NCBI GenBank assembly: GCA_007026445.1
Contig: VDMD01000008.1
Span: 372,001-436,000 of the forward strand
Direction: 5' to 3'
DNA from: Schizophyllum amplum
Taxonomy: Eukaryota; Basidiomycota; Agaricomycetes; Agaricales; Schizophyllaceae
Length of the DNA stretch: 64,000 nt
Positions 55,353 to 64,000 of this stretch are shown one piece after another; the stretch's first letter is position 1, and every line of letters begins with the position of its first letter. The notes under the pieces are model-generated. The model was not told where the DNA came from. It searched no databases and was given only the letters and a program-made list of their open reading frames with translations. The position numbers and the translations under genes are program-made.

Positions 55353-57372
55353 ATGGACCAGCCTCCCATACCGCTCGAGACGATCATGCTACCTTCCAAC
55401 GAGACGATGACCCTTCCCACTCTGAGTTTCCGCCCGATGAATCCACGCGATTTCCTCTCGAAGGTGCTCGTCCGCGACGAGGAGCCTGTAGCAGGCCCAT
55501 CAAACGCGGTCAACGGCGCCTCACTCCATGAGCGTCGGACACGGGAGCCTGAGAGTAGTCATGCCAGTGGGCCGGTACCAGAACCAGAATCAACTCCAGA
55601 GCGAACGCGCGGACAGGTGATGATGGACCACATGCAGTTATTCGCTGCGTGCTGGGCTGTAGTGCTCGCCGGTTGGAACGACGGCACGACCGGTCCCCTG
55701 CTGCCCCGCATCCAGCAGGTTTACGATGTGAGTCGCTCGACAGCCACGCATACGGGAGACAGCTGACAGGACTCTTGATCACAGGTCAACTACACGATTG
55801 TTTCTATGTTGTTCGTCTGTGCCAGCATTGTGAGTGACTGTTTCGAGCACGGGCGACCTCTGACCCGTACTGCAGGGGTTTGTTGTGGGCGCTCTCATCA
55901 ATGTGCCGCTCTCAGAGCGACTGGGATTCGGGAAAGTGCGTAATTATCTAAAAATGCAATCGTTGATCTAAAATCCCTCTTTCAGCTCATGGTCCTTGGC
56001 AAGCAATTTGCGTGCATGCCCTCGCACTCGTTTGAACATCTGCAGGCTCCGGTATACAAGCAATCGCATATGCCATCGACGCCGCCGCATTGCCCTTCCC
56101 TGTCCTCTGCATCGGATATGCCATCAACGGCAGTGGAATGGCCATTCTGGTAAGCAGCCACGAAGTAAGAAGTAAGGCATGCGCATCCTGATCGATGCTC
56201 CTGCCTTAGAGCGCCCAATCTAACGGTTACGTGGCGTCGCTCAAGGACGAGGCGAAGATGGGCATGCTCCACGCTGCTTATGGTCCGTACGACAGACACT
56301 TATAAGTGTTCTGCTGCGCTGAACTTCATCGCTCAGGCTTCGGTGCGCTCGTGGCACCGCTCGTCTCGACGCAGTTCTCTCAAGTGAATCGCTGGTCATT
56401 CCATTACCTCACATCCATGGGACTTGCTCTATCCTGCGTCGTGCTCCAGATCGCAGTCCTCCGCTTCAGGACCTTCGATGGTACGCATTTCTGACACCAA
56501 CTTACTGTAGTTGTTTAGATCGCCGCAGAGTGCATGGAAAGGGTCGGCCGACCGATACCAGAGAAAGGCGCCAGTACGGAAAGTAACCTCAAGCAGATCT
56601 TCCGGTTGAAGAACATGCACACCCTTGCCGCATTCGCCCTCATTTACACCGGCGTGGAGGCGACGTTGGGAGGCTGGATCGTATCGTACATCATTGATGA
56701 GCGGGGCGGAGGAGCGAACTCGGGCTATATCTCGTCTGGATTCTTTGCAGGTGAGTGGGGAGATGGCTGGCTTTTAGGGATTCCTGACGTTTGGTTCCCG
56801 CAGGCCTTATGATTGGCCGCCTCTTGCTGCTTTGGGTCAACGAGAAGGTGCGTCTATCGGACGTGCATGCGCTACAGGACGAAACCCAACTATGTACCCC
56901 CAGGTCGGCGAATGGTTTGTCATATTCTTGTACTCCTCTCTCGCCATCGGGTACGTCGTCCGTGACCTTGCTTGCCGCTTCGACCCTCACTTACTTTAAT
57001 CAGCCTTGAGCTCGTCGTCTGGCTCGTGCCTTCGCTCATCGGTAACGCCATCGCCGTATCCATCGTCGGCATCGTTCTTGGGCCTTTCTTCCCGATCGCG
57101 ATGAACCAGGCCGCGCGCATCTTCCCCGCCTGGCTGCTCACGCCGTCCATCGGGTGGATTGCCAGCGTCGGGCAGGCGGGAAGCGCAGTCCTTCCCTTTA
57201 TCACTGGTGCGCTCGCTCAAACCACGGGCATCGGCAGCCTACAGCCTTTGTGAGCTGATTCGTCTTCTGCTGGGTCTGATTCTAATTTCATTCGGACAGC
57301 CTGGTGTCCATGATGGGGCTCATGATGCTGCTGTGGGCGATGGTGCCGAGAAAAGCGAGCCACAGGGACTGA
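55353..57372 (+). CDS. MFS transporter, Bsc6-like, tandem copy 1
   Basis: ATG 55353 starts a hydrophilic N-terminus (MDQPPIPLETIMLPSNETMT) with RTREPESSHASG. First membrane segment FAACWAVVLAGWNDGTTGPL, then LPRIQQVYD|VNYTIVSMLFVCASI, GFVVGALINVPLSERLGFGK, ALPFPVLCIGYAINGSGMAI, GFGALVAPLVSTQFSQ, WSFHYLTSMGLALSCVVLQI, a central loop (RVGRPIPEKGASTESNLKQI), GVEATLGGWIVSYIIDERGG, LMIGRLLLLWVNEK, LELVVWLVPSLIGNAIAVSI, GIVLGPFFPIAMNQAARIFP and GQAGSAVLPFITGAL; the last exon reads LVSMMGLMMLLWAMVPRKAS. About twelve introns. The family includes yeast 'bypass of stop codon' protein 6 and FUCP-like carriers; the substrate is unknown. Confidence 0.85.
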
Positions 57373-57717
57373 TATCAAAGTTCAGACAGTAAAAGAAGAC
57401 TTACGAATGATTTATGTAGCAAGCCACACTGCCGACAAATATATGTAAGCATGAACATACCAGCGCCCATTTGGGCGCATCGCTCACGTGAACAAATCCC
57501 CGCGTTTGACCGACATTCCCCCGCTTCCCCTCATTCGTGACCTCTTGGTCCATGTCTTGCAAACGGTTTGGATCTCTTGACTCTGATTCCTACAAATTCT
57601 GGCAAACCGTATGTAGCCCCTGAACCCTAGGCCTCATCTGTGGCCGTAGCAAGGTTTGCTCTCATCGTCCATCACCAACAACTGCAGTGGCACCCCTTCC
57701 GGCTTTCCATTGACACC
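57373..57717. other. Spacer between MFS copies 1 and 2
   Basis: 345 bases; presumed promoter of copy 2. Nothing else seen. Confidence 0.4.
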
Positions 57718-59646
57718 ATGGCCATGGAGCTCGAGGCGATACCGCTTCCTCCTCTCGATTTACGCCCGAACCATGTATCTACGAAGACGTCCGTCGACAA
57801 GGGAGATTCAGAGGGCGCTCCTTCGGCCGCACCTGCCGGCTCCTCCCATACTGTCAATATCTCAGCGCCAGAACCGATAGTGCCGGAGCAAACACGCAAA
57901 CAGGTCATCTTGGACCATCTGCAGTTCATCGCTGCATGCTGGGCTATCGTGCTTGCGGGTTGGAACGATGGCTCAACGGGTCCCCTGCTGCCTCGCATAC
58001 AGCAGGTTTACGATGTGCGTTGCTCCTTACATATGGATGTCAGCGAGCTAATCGGATTCGGTCCGTAGGTCTCTTATACCATCGTCTCCCTGCTATTCGT
58101 TTGCGCTTGCGTTGTGAGTGACAGTCTCAGCTCGATTAATTGGCCCTTAAGTGCCACAGGGATTCGTGGTGGGAGCGCTCCTGAACGTCCCGCTGTCAGA
58201 GCGACTTGGATACGGCAAGGTTCGTGTCGCCGCCCATTGTCGCACCTGAAGCTCAGGCTTATAGCGTACCTTGATAGCTCATGGCTCTTGGTAAGCTGCC
58301 TGAATTCGTCCTGGTTAGTCTCGGATTCAAGAAGAATTGCAGGCTCGGCGTTTCAAGCCATCGCATATGCTATCGACGCAGCCGCATTGCCCTTCCCCGT
58401 TCTATGCATCGGATACGCCATAAATGGTGTTGGCATGGCTGTTCTGGTACGCACGCACTCCATCTCCTGCTGACTTATTCTGATGCTCTCGCCGCTATAG
58501 GTCGCGCAATCGATTGGATACGTAGCTTTCCTCAAGGACAAAGCCAGAATGGGAATCCTTAACGCTGTCTACGGTAACGGATGGCCATACAATTTGTCAG
58601 AGTACTCACTTGAATGATACAGGCCTTGGTGCACTCGTGGCGCCACTCGTCTCGACACAATTTGCCCAGATGAACCGCTGGTCCTTTCACTACCTCGTAT
58701 CGCTGGGACTTGCCGTGATCTGCCTCGTCCTCCAGATCGTGATCCTACGCTTCAAGACCTTTGACGGTATGTCAGTCTGACACCACTCGCACACGTGCTG
58801 AGGTCTCGCAGAGTGCATGACGCGAATCGGACGACCGATACAGCAGAAGGGTCCTAGCACGGACAGCAACCTTAAGCAAATATTCCGGATCAGGGCTGTG
58901 CACGTTCTCTCGGTCTTCGTCCTCATCTACGTCGGCGTTGAAGTCACCATGGGCGGTTGGATCGTGTCCTACATAATAGACGAGCGCAACGGTGGCCCGA
59001 GCTCTGGGTATATCTCGTCCGGTTTCTTTGGGGTGAGCAGGGACGGACGCCATCGTCTGGGACCCTCATACTTATTTATCACAGGCCTGATGATTGGTCG
59101 ACTTCTGCTGCTATGGGTGAACGAGAAAGTGAGCCGGAACGCGCATGCACTGTGGTACAAAACATATTTCATAATTCCAGGTTGGTGAATGGCTTGTCAT
59201 CTTCATATACTCGTTGCTTGCTATCGGGTAAGTACGTCGCGGAGCACTCTTTTGCACATCACTTATTTCTATTGTCAGACTTGAGCTCGTCGTTTGGCTC
59301 GTGCCATCGCTCATCGGAAACGCTGTCGCTATTTCCATCGTCGGCGTCGTCCTCGGGCCCTTCTTTCCGATAGCGATGAACCAGGCGGCGCGAATCCTCC
59401 CCGCTTGGCTGTTGACGCCAGCAATCGGATGGATATCGGGTTTGGGCAGGCGGGCAGCGCTGTGCTTCCTTTCATCACGGGTGCGCTTGCGCAGAGTACG
59501 GGTATAGGGAGTCTGCAACCATTGTGAGCGGAAGAGCATCTTCGAGTATGTTTGGCCCTGATCTCAGTCTACAGCTTAATGGCGATGATGGGGCTCATGA
59601 TGTTGCTCTGGGCAATGGTCCGAGGAAAGCGATCCATAGAGACTGA
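57718..59646 (+). CDS. MFS transporter, Bsc6-like, tandem copy 2 (two apparent frame breaks)
   Basis: ATG 57718 gives MAMELEAIPLPPLDLRPNHV, then FIAACWAIVLAGWNDGSTGP and the same exon order as copy 1: GFVVGALLNVPLSERLGYGK, ALPFPVLCIGYAINGVGMAV, RWSFHYLVSLGLAVICLVLQ, QQKGPSTDSNLKQIFRI, VEVTMGGWIVSYIIDERNGG, LMIGRLLLLWVNEK, LELVVWLVPSLIGNAVAISI, FPIAMNQAARILPAW. Near 59435-59445 one base is missing relative to copies 1 and 3 (the homologous GFGQAGSAVLPFITGALAQS is in the next frame). Near 59627 another shift changes the C-terminus (RGKRSIE instead of PRKxxHRD). If real, the gene is truncated before its last membrane segments; if artefact, it is a normal copy ending at 59644-59646. Confidence 0.8.
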
Positions 59647-60556
59647 TCCGTGGAAGGCGCGACTGTGGAATGGAAGGTGAACGGTCTAAAAGCAGATTGA
59701 AGAACACGACGGAAATCATGTATACAGGCGACGAACGATGCTAGATACACCCCAATATAGAAACGAGTGTCTTTACGCATCGCATCTGCAACTCCAAGAG
59801 ACGGCTTCCACGTCGGTGTGTGCGTCACATTGTACTGAGCCTCACTGTAAACCGTTCCGACACTGTTCGTGGACCTGGTAAAGTTCCCGCTACCATTTAT
59901 GGTAGTGGGTTTTGGGGTGGAAGCAGAAAATCACCTTTCGCCTCGTCTCAAGGCATCACATGACCAGCACATGACCAGCTGCCACGTCAGAGTTTCGACT
60001 CTCGGCAGCCGCATTTTACCGCCACCTTGCGCAGTCCTGCTTCCTGCCCACAGGCTTTCATGGGATGATGGCCTTTCAGGTGCGAGACAGAAAGATGCTA
60101 CACATGCCGCTGAAGACTCGCTTATGGCCTCTTGTAAGCAAAAGTGCAGCTGTCAACTTCAACCTTGAACCAAATCGTCTCTACAAAGTCCAAGACCAAA
60201 GGGCTGAAGTAGATGTATAAATTATATAATAAAAGCAGCGCAGCTGCCGCAGCTCATATTGGTAGCGGGCCTTGCCGGTAACGACCGGCCTTGCTGAGTT
60301 ATATCAGCTGTCACGTGTTTCCAGGTGTGGGACCGATCATTGTGGATTTCCCACGCCACTGACGACCCCGCGTTCGGCGGCGCCGACATTTCCCCGATAC
60401 GTCTCTTTCGTGACCCCCATGGTCCCCTTGCTGAGCCTTCGCTGTGCGGATCCCTGACTCATACAACGCCGTCGGCCATCTTCGACTGGTCTATAAGACC
60501 TTGGCTGCACAGGGAACTCAGCGACGACGACCACTTGAAGTCGACAACTGCTCGGC
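59647..60556. other. Spacer between MFS copies 2 and 3
   Basis: About 900 bases. AT-rich around 60208-60232 (TATAAATTATATAATAAAAG). No gene recognised; the promoter of copy 3 is expected in its last part. Confidence 0.4.
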
Positions 60557-62496
60557 ATGTCTATGGAACTCGAGACAATAACGCGTCCCACTCCTCGCGC
60601 GAACTACGCGTCTTCGAAAGGCTCTTTACATGATGGGGAAGTCGAGGTCACTCAAGCAGTTGTGCCGAGCGACAGAGGTGGCGAAACCGCGCCGCCGGAG
60701 CAAACGCGCAAGCAGATTATGACGGAGAATATACAGTTCGTTGCCGTGTGCTGGTCAATGGTCCTTGCGGGATGGAACGACGGGACGACAGGTCCTCTTC
60801 TTCCACGTATACAGCAGGTCTATGATGTGCGTGCTTACACAGAGATCTCGGAAGCTCACAACCTGAACATATCAACCTCAGGTCGACTACGCGATCGTCT
60901 CTCTGCTATTCGTCTGTGCTTGCATAGTGAGCGAATCACTACGAGTCTTCAGACTGTTACTGATGATCCCAGGGCTTCGTCACTGGTGCCCTCATCAACG
61001 TCCCGCTGTCGGAGCGACTTGGTTTTGGGAAGGTGCGTGATCATTTCCGCCCGTGTTTACCTACTCATGGTCGTTTTCAGCTTATGGCCCTCGGAAAGTA
61101 CTGTACTGTGTCGCCCACAAGCGGAAAGACTAAAGATGCATCACAGGCTCCGCTCTTCAGACAATCGCGTACGCTATTGACGCGCCAGCCTTTCCCTTCC
61201 CCGTTCTTTGCGTCGGATATGCCATCAACGGCGTTGGAATGGCTGTCCAGGTAAGTCATGTCCCAGACCTCCATCAGCGACGCGCATATATGCACCGTTT
61301 ACGCGCATATACTCATGTTATGCGTTCTTCCTCTCTCAGGACGCTCAAGCCAACGGCTACGTGGCTTCCCTCAAGGACAATTCCGAGACGAAGATGGGTT
61401 TGCTCCATGCTGCCTACGGTATGCTCATTGTCTGTTCCCTGATTCTTACGGACTGATTGTGGCCAACAGGCTTTGGCGCGCTAGTCGCTCCTCTTGTCTC
61501 AACGCAATTCTCCCAGATGACTCGCTGGTCTTTTCACTATCTCGCATCCATGGGGCTAGGACTGTCTAGTGTCGTCGTACAGATCGCCGTGTTTCGCTTC
61601 AAGACTCACGATGGTATGTCAGTTTGGTGTGCCGTGCGCTCGCTGTGCTGACCCTTGCACTTACAGAATGCATGGTGCGCATCGGCCAGCCACCGCAGGA
61701 GAAGGGAGTCAGCACCGAAAGCAACTTCAAGCAAATCTTCCGGCTGAAGAACATGCATATCCTCGCGGCGTTCATACTCATCTATGTCGGTGTGGAAGTG
61801 ACTGTCGGCGGCTGGATTGTGTCGTACGTGATTGACGAGCGTGGCGGTGGCCCCGACTCTGGCTACATTTCGTCTGGATTTTTCGCGGGTGAGCGACTGG
61901 AGCTTGATCTCTACTTGAAGATTGATTAGTCCATAGGTCTGATGATTGGCCGCTTGCTCCTACTATGGGTGAACGAAAAGGTGGGTCCTGTCCTGAACGC
62001 GAGACAATTGAGCGCTAACGGTCTCAGGTCGGCGAGTGGCTTGTCATCTTCATCTATTCTCTCCTCGCCATCGGGTGCGTCATTCATACATGTTCTGTAC
62101 TCCTGCCTTACATCCCTGACCAGACTCGAGCTTGTCGTATGGCTCGTACCCTCGCTCATCGGAGGTGGTGTCGCCGTATCCCTTGTCGGCGTCATCCTCG
62201 GTCCGTTCTATCCAATCGCCATGAATCAGGCCGCGCGTATTCTTCCCGCGTGGCTTTTGACTCCCTCGATTGGCTGGATTGCTGGCTTTGGGCAGGCGGG
62301 GAGTGCGGTGCTCCCATTCATCACGGGCGCGCTTGCTCAGAGCACGGGTATCGGGAGCCTGCAGCCCTTGTGAGTCCACTCATCTTCGTTATAAGCACTG
62401 GCGAAGCTGACGGCAACTCGAAGCTTGGTGTCGATGATGGGGCTTATGATGTTGCTGTGGGCGATGGTGCCGCGGAAGGCGACGCACATGGATTGA
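60557..62496 (+). CDS. MFS transporter, Bsc6-like, tandem copy 3
   Basis: ATG 60557 gives MSMELETITRPTPRANYAS, then FVAVCWSMVLAGWNDGTTGP, LLPRIQQVYD, VSLLFVCACI, PFPVLCVGYAINGVGMAVQ, ANGYVASLKDNSETKMGLLH, GFGALVAPLVSTQFSQMTRW, IGQPPQEKGVSTESNFKQIF, VEVTVGGWIVSYVIDERGGG, LMIGRLLLLWVNEK, VGEWLVIFIYSLLAIG, LELVVWLVPSLIGGGVAVSL, FYPIAMNQAARILPAWLLTP and GFGQAGSAVLPFITGALAQS; the last exon is LVSMMGLMMLLWAMVPRKAT, stop 62494-62496. The splice pattern equals copy 1 and the frames are open at the ends where copy 2 is broken. Confidence 0.85.
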
Positions 62497-62732
62497 CGTT
62501 TACGAAGTTAAGTTGCGGCATAATTGTTCAGAATATCGGTCATCTTGGCACCACGATCTAGACAGCATCTCCAAGAAATAGAGTTTTGGCTCCTCACGGT
62601 TAGTGGCTATGGTCCGCTGGGCATCCGAACTGATATTGAGTGCATAGATACTAACACGAATAGAATGTGATGCTACAACGCCTTGTGCGCGCTTGATTCG
62701 GTGACGGCGTCGGATCGTATGATTCGGCCTCC

Positions 62733-63396
62733 TCAGCAGAACATCTCGCACGGGCAGCCTGCACGCAGTCCTCAGTATGCACGGCGGCGCGGGGATAAGT
62801 TGACTCACAAATGATATCTGCGAAGCACTCGCATATGCCCTGAGGGAGAGGTTGTCGCGGTCAGTGGACGGTAGCACATCTTGCGCTCTACAACTTACTT
62901 CGCAGCATTCTGGACAATGGGAGGGTTATCAGCACGTTAGTCGGAATGTCACCATGCGAGTACGTACCACAGCAGATACAGCAGCCAAGACAGCCGAGGA
63001 GACAACCCTACACAGAAGCGGAGCGGGTCAGCGTGAGCTGCGGGGTGAACGCGGTGTGTTTGGCAGAATATGGTCGAAAGCCGCTCGGGCGGGACCGCAT
63101 ATCATGGGGGGTGGGGCTGGGTTGGGTACCATGGATTTGGTGATCGGGCAGAGACTGCTCTCACCTTCCCTGCACCCCCTCCGCGAACGCGAGCGGCGGG
63201 ATGCTGTTGCTGACTGCCACCAGGATCTTTACCAGCGACGCCTAGACGTCGTGAGCTCGTGCGAAGACGGAGGATCCACGGACGCACTCATTTCCATCGC
63301 GGGCTGCATCTGCATCTGCGCGACCGGCTGCACCTGCATATGTACAGGAGCCGTCTTCGCGGGGGCGGGTGCAAGGAGTTCATCAATGGGTTGCAT
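62733..63396 (-). CDS. CYSTM-type cysteine-rich small protein
   Basis: ATG 63396 gives MQPIDELLAPAPAKTAPVHM and a Gln/Met/Pro-rich stretch (QVQPVAQMQMQPAMEM). A later exon carries RVRGGGAGK, then after introns GCLLGCLGCCICC, ECCE, GICECFADIIC and CPCEMFC, stop 62735-62733. Each small exon is flanked by good donors (gtgaga, gtacgt, gtaagt, gtgagt) and acceptors. A Pro/Gln-rich N-terminus with a C-terminal cysteine-rich membrane module is the hallmark of CYSTM proteins, small membrane proteins linked to stress tolerance in fungi and plants. The join between the first exon and RVRGGG is not resolved by a clean splice. Probably about 110-130 residues. Confidence 0.6.
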
Positions 63397-64000
63397 GATG
63401 TTGGACGGCGAGTGGGGAGGGTGAGTTACAGATGTGGCGCGCGAGTTGTGCTGGATGGATGGAAGGAGGGGTGAGAGAAAGTGGACGATGGTTATAACGT
63501 CACCCGAACCGCTACCGCATGTCAGCCTGGTGGCCACATTGCAGTGCAGGGCAGAGCATAATTGGCGCGGCATGGCACAGCTGACATCCAATTGCCGTGA
63601 CCGCAGCGGGCCCCGAAGTCGGACGAAGAGGGATGCCGGGGGCTGTCCCCCCTCGTGTCGAACCTCATTCCGAATCGCTCGCTCGGAGTCGCTGGTCGGT
63701 TGCTACACGTGGTGTCGAGACCCCGAAGCTCGGTGTGAGTGACTCTCCTCAACCGTACACGACGTGGAAGACTCACGAACAGTAAGAGGCCGGCCAGTGT
63801 TAGGCCTCGTTCGCAGCAACCTGCGATAGGCTCGCTCTACGCTACTTGCCGTTATCTCGCAGCTTGCGCGATAGGGATATGGTACGTCCTTGACCTGCTC
63901 GCCACCAATGACTGCAGAGGCTCAACGATATCACAATATGGTGTATATGGCGTACATGATTCGGCGGCTTGCTGGCTCTTAGCTAGCGCAAGTCTACTAC
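63397..64000. other. Terminal stretch, no gene recognised
   Basis: Presumed promoter of the CYSTM gene, then 400 bases with short overlapping frames only. Confidence 0.4.

Overview
The window is nuclear DNA of a filamentous basidiomycete, most likely an agaricomycete. Genes are broken by many introns of about 45-65 nt with GT(G/A)(C/A)GT donors. Intergenic distances are short, and several families present (FunK1 kinases, CYSTM proteins, the DFE-type pseudokinases) are typical of or expanded in mushroom-forming fungi. Start and end coordinates below are gene spans including introns; splicing was done by eye from GT/AG consensus and from agreement between paralogs.

Layout. 1-2.6 kb: C-terminal part of a Ser/Pro/His-rich, regulator-like protein. 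3.4-26.1 kb: a family of four membrane-anchored kinase-like genes (A on the minus strand; B, C and D on the plus strand) in which the invariant kinase Lys and the DFG Gly are missing. A complete-looking 6.8-kb DNA transposon (9306-16094) sits between A and B, with 32-bp terminal inverted repeats, a perfect 8-bp target duplication and one gene region that appears to fuse a Ulp1-like cysteine protease, a zinc finger and a transposase. 26.4-26.8 kb: a small orphan zinc-finger protein. 27.6-30.1 kb: a CCoAOMT-type O-methyltransferase and a protein N-terminal amidase (NTA1-like). 30.1-31.6 kb: a repeat-rich gap (150-bp perfect direct repeat, 20-bp minisatellite). 31.9-38.5 kb: two tandem FunK1 kinases, the first intact, the second decaying. 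38.6-40.4 kb: an MFS monocarboxylate-type transporter, with an internally deleted relic copy at 48.2-48.9 kb. Between these lie AVL9 (late secretory pathway), a secreted protein of unknown function and a Ste7-type MAP kinase kinase. 49.7-53.0 kb: an NmrA-like protein and an uncharacterised fungal protein. 53.7-55.1 kb: the PP4 catalytic phosphatase, divergent from three tandem Bsc6-like MFS transporters (55.4-62.5 kb). 62.7-63.4 kb: a CYSTM-type cysteine-rich protein.

Housekeeping genes (AVL9, MAPKK, PP4, NTA1) alternate with expanded or mobile families. There is no obvious biosynthetic cluster and no shared pathway. A caution for the whole window: several conserved genes (AVL9, MAPKK, the secreted protein, MFS copy 2, NmrA, the transposon protease) have single-base shifts, many in G/C runs. 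Uncorrected sequence indels are therefore a serious alternative to pseudogene decay.
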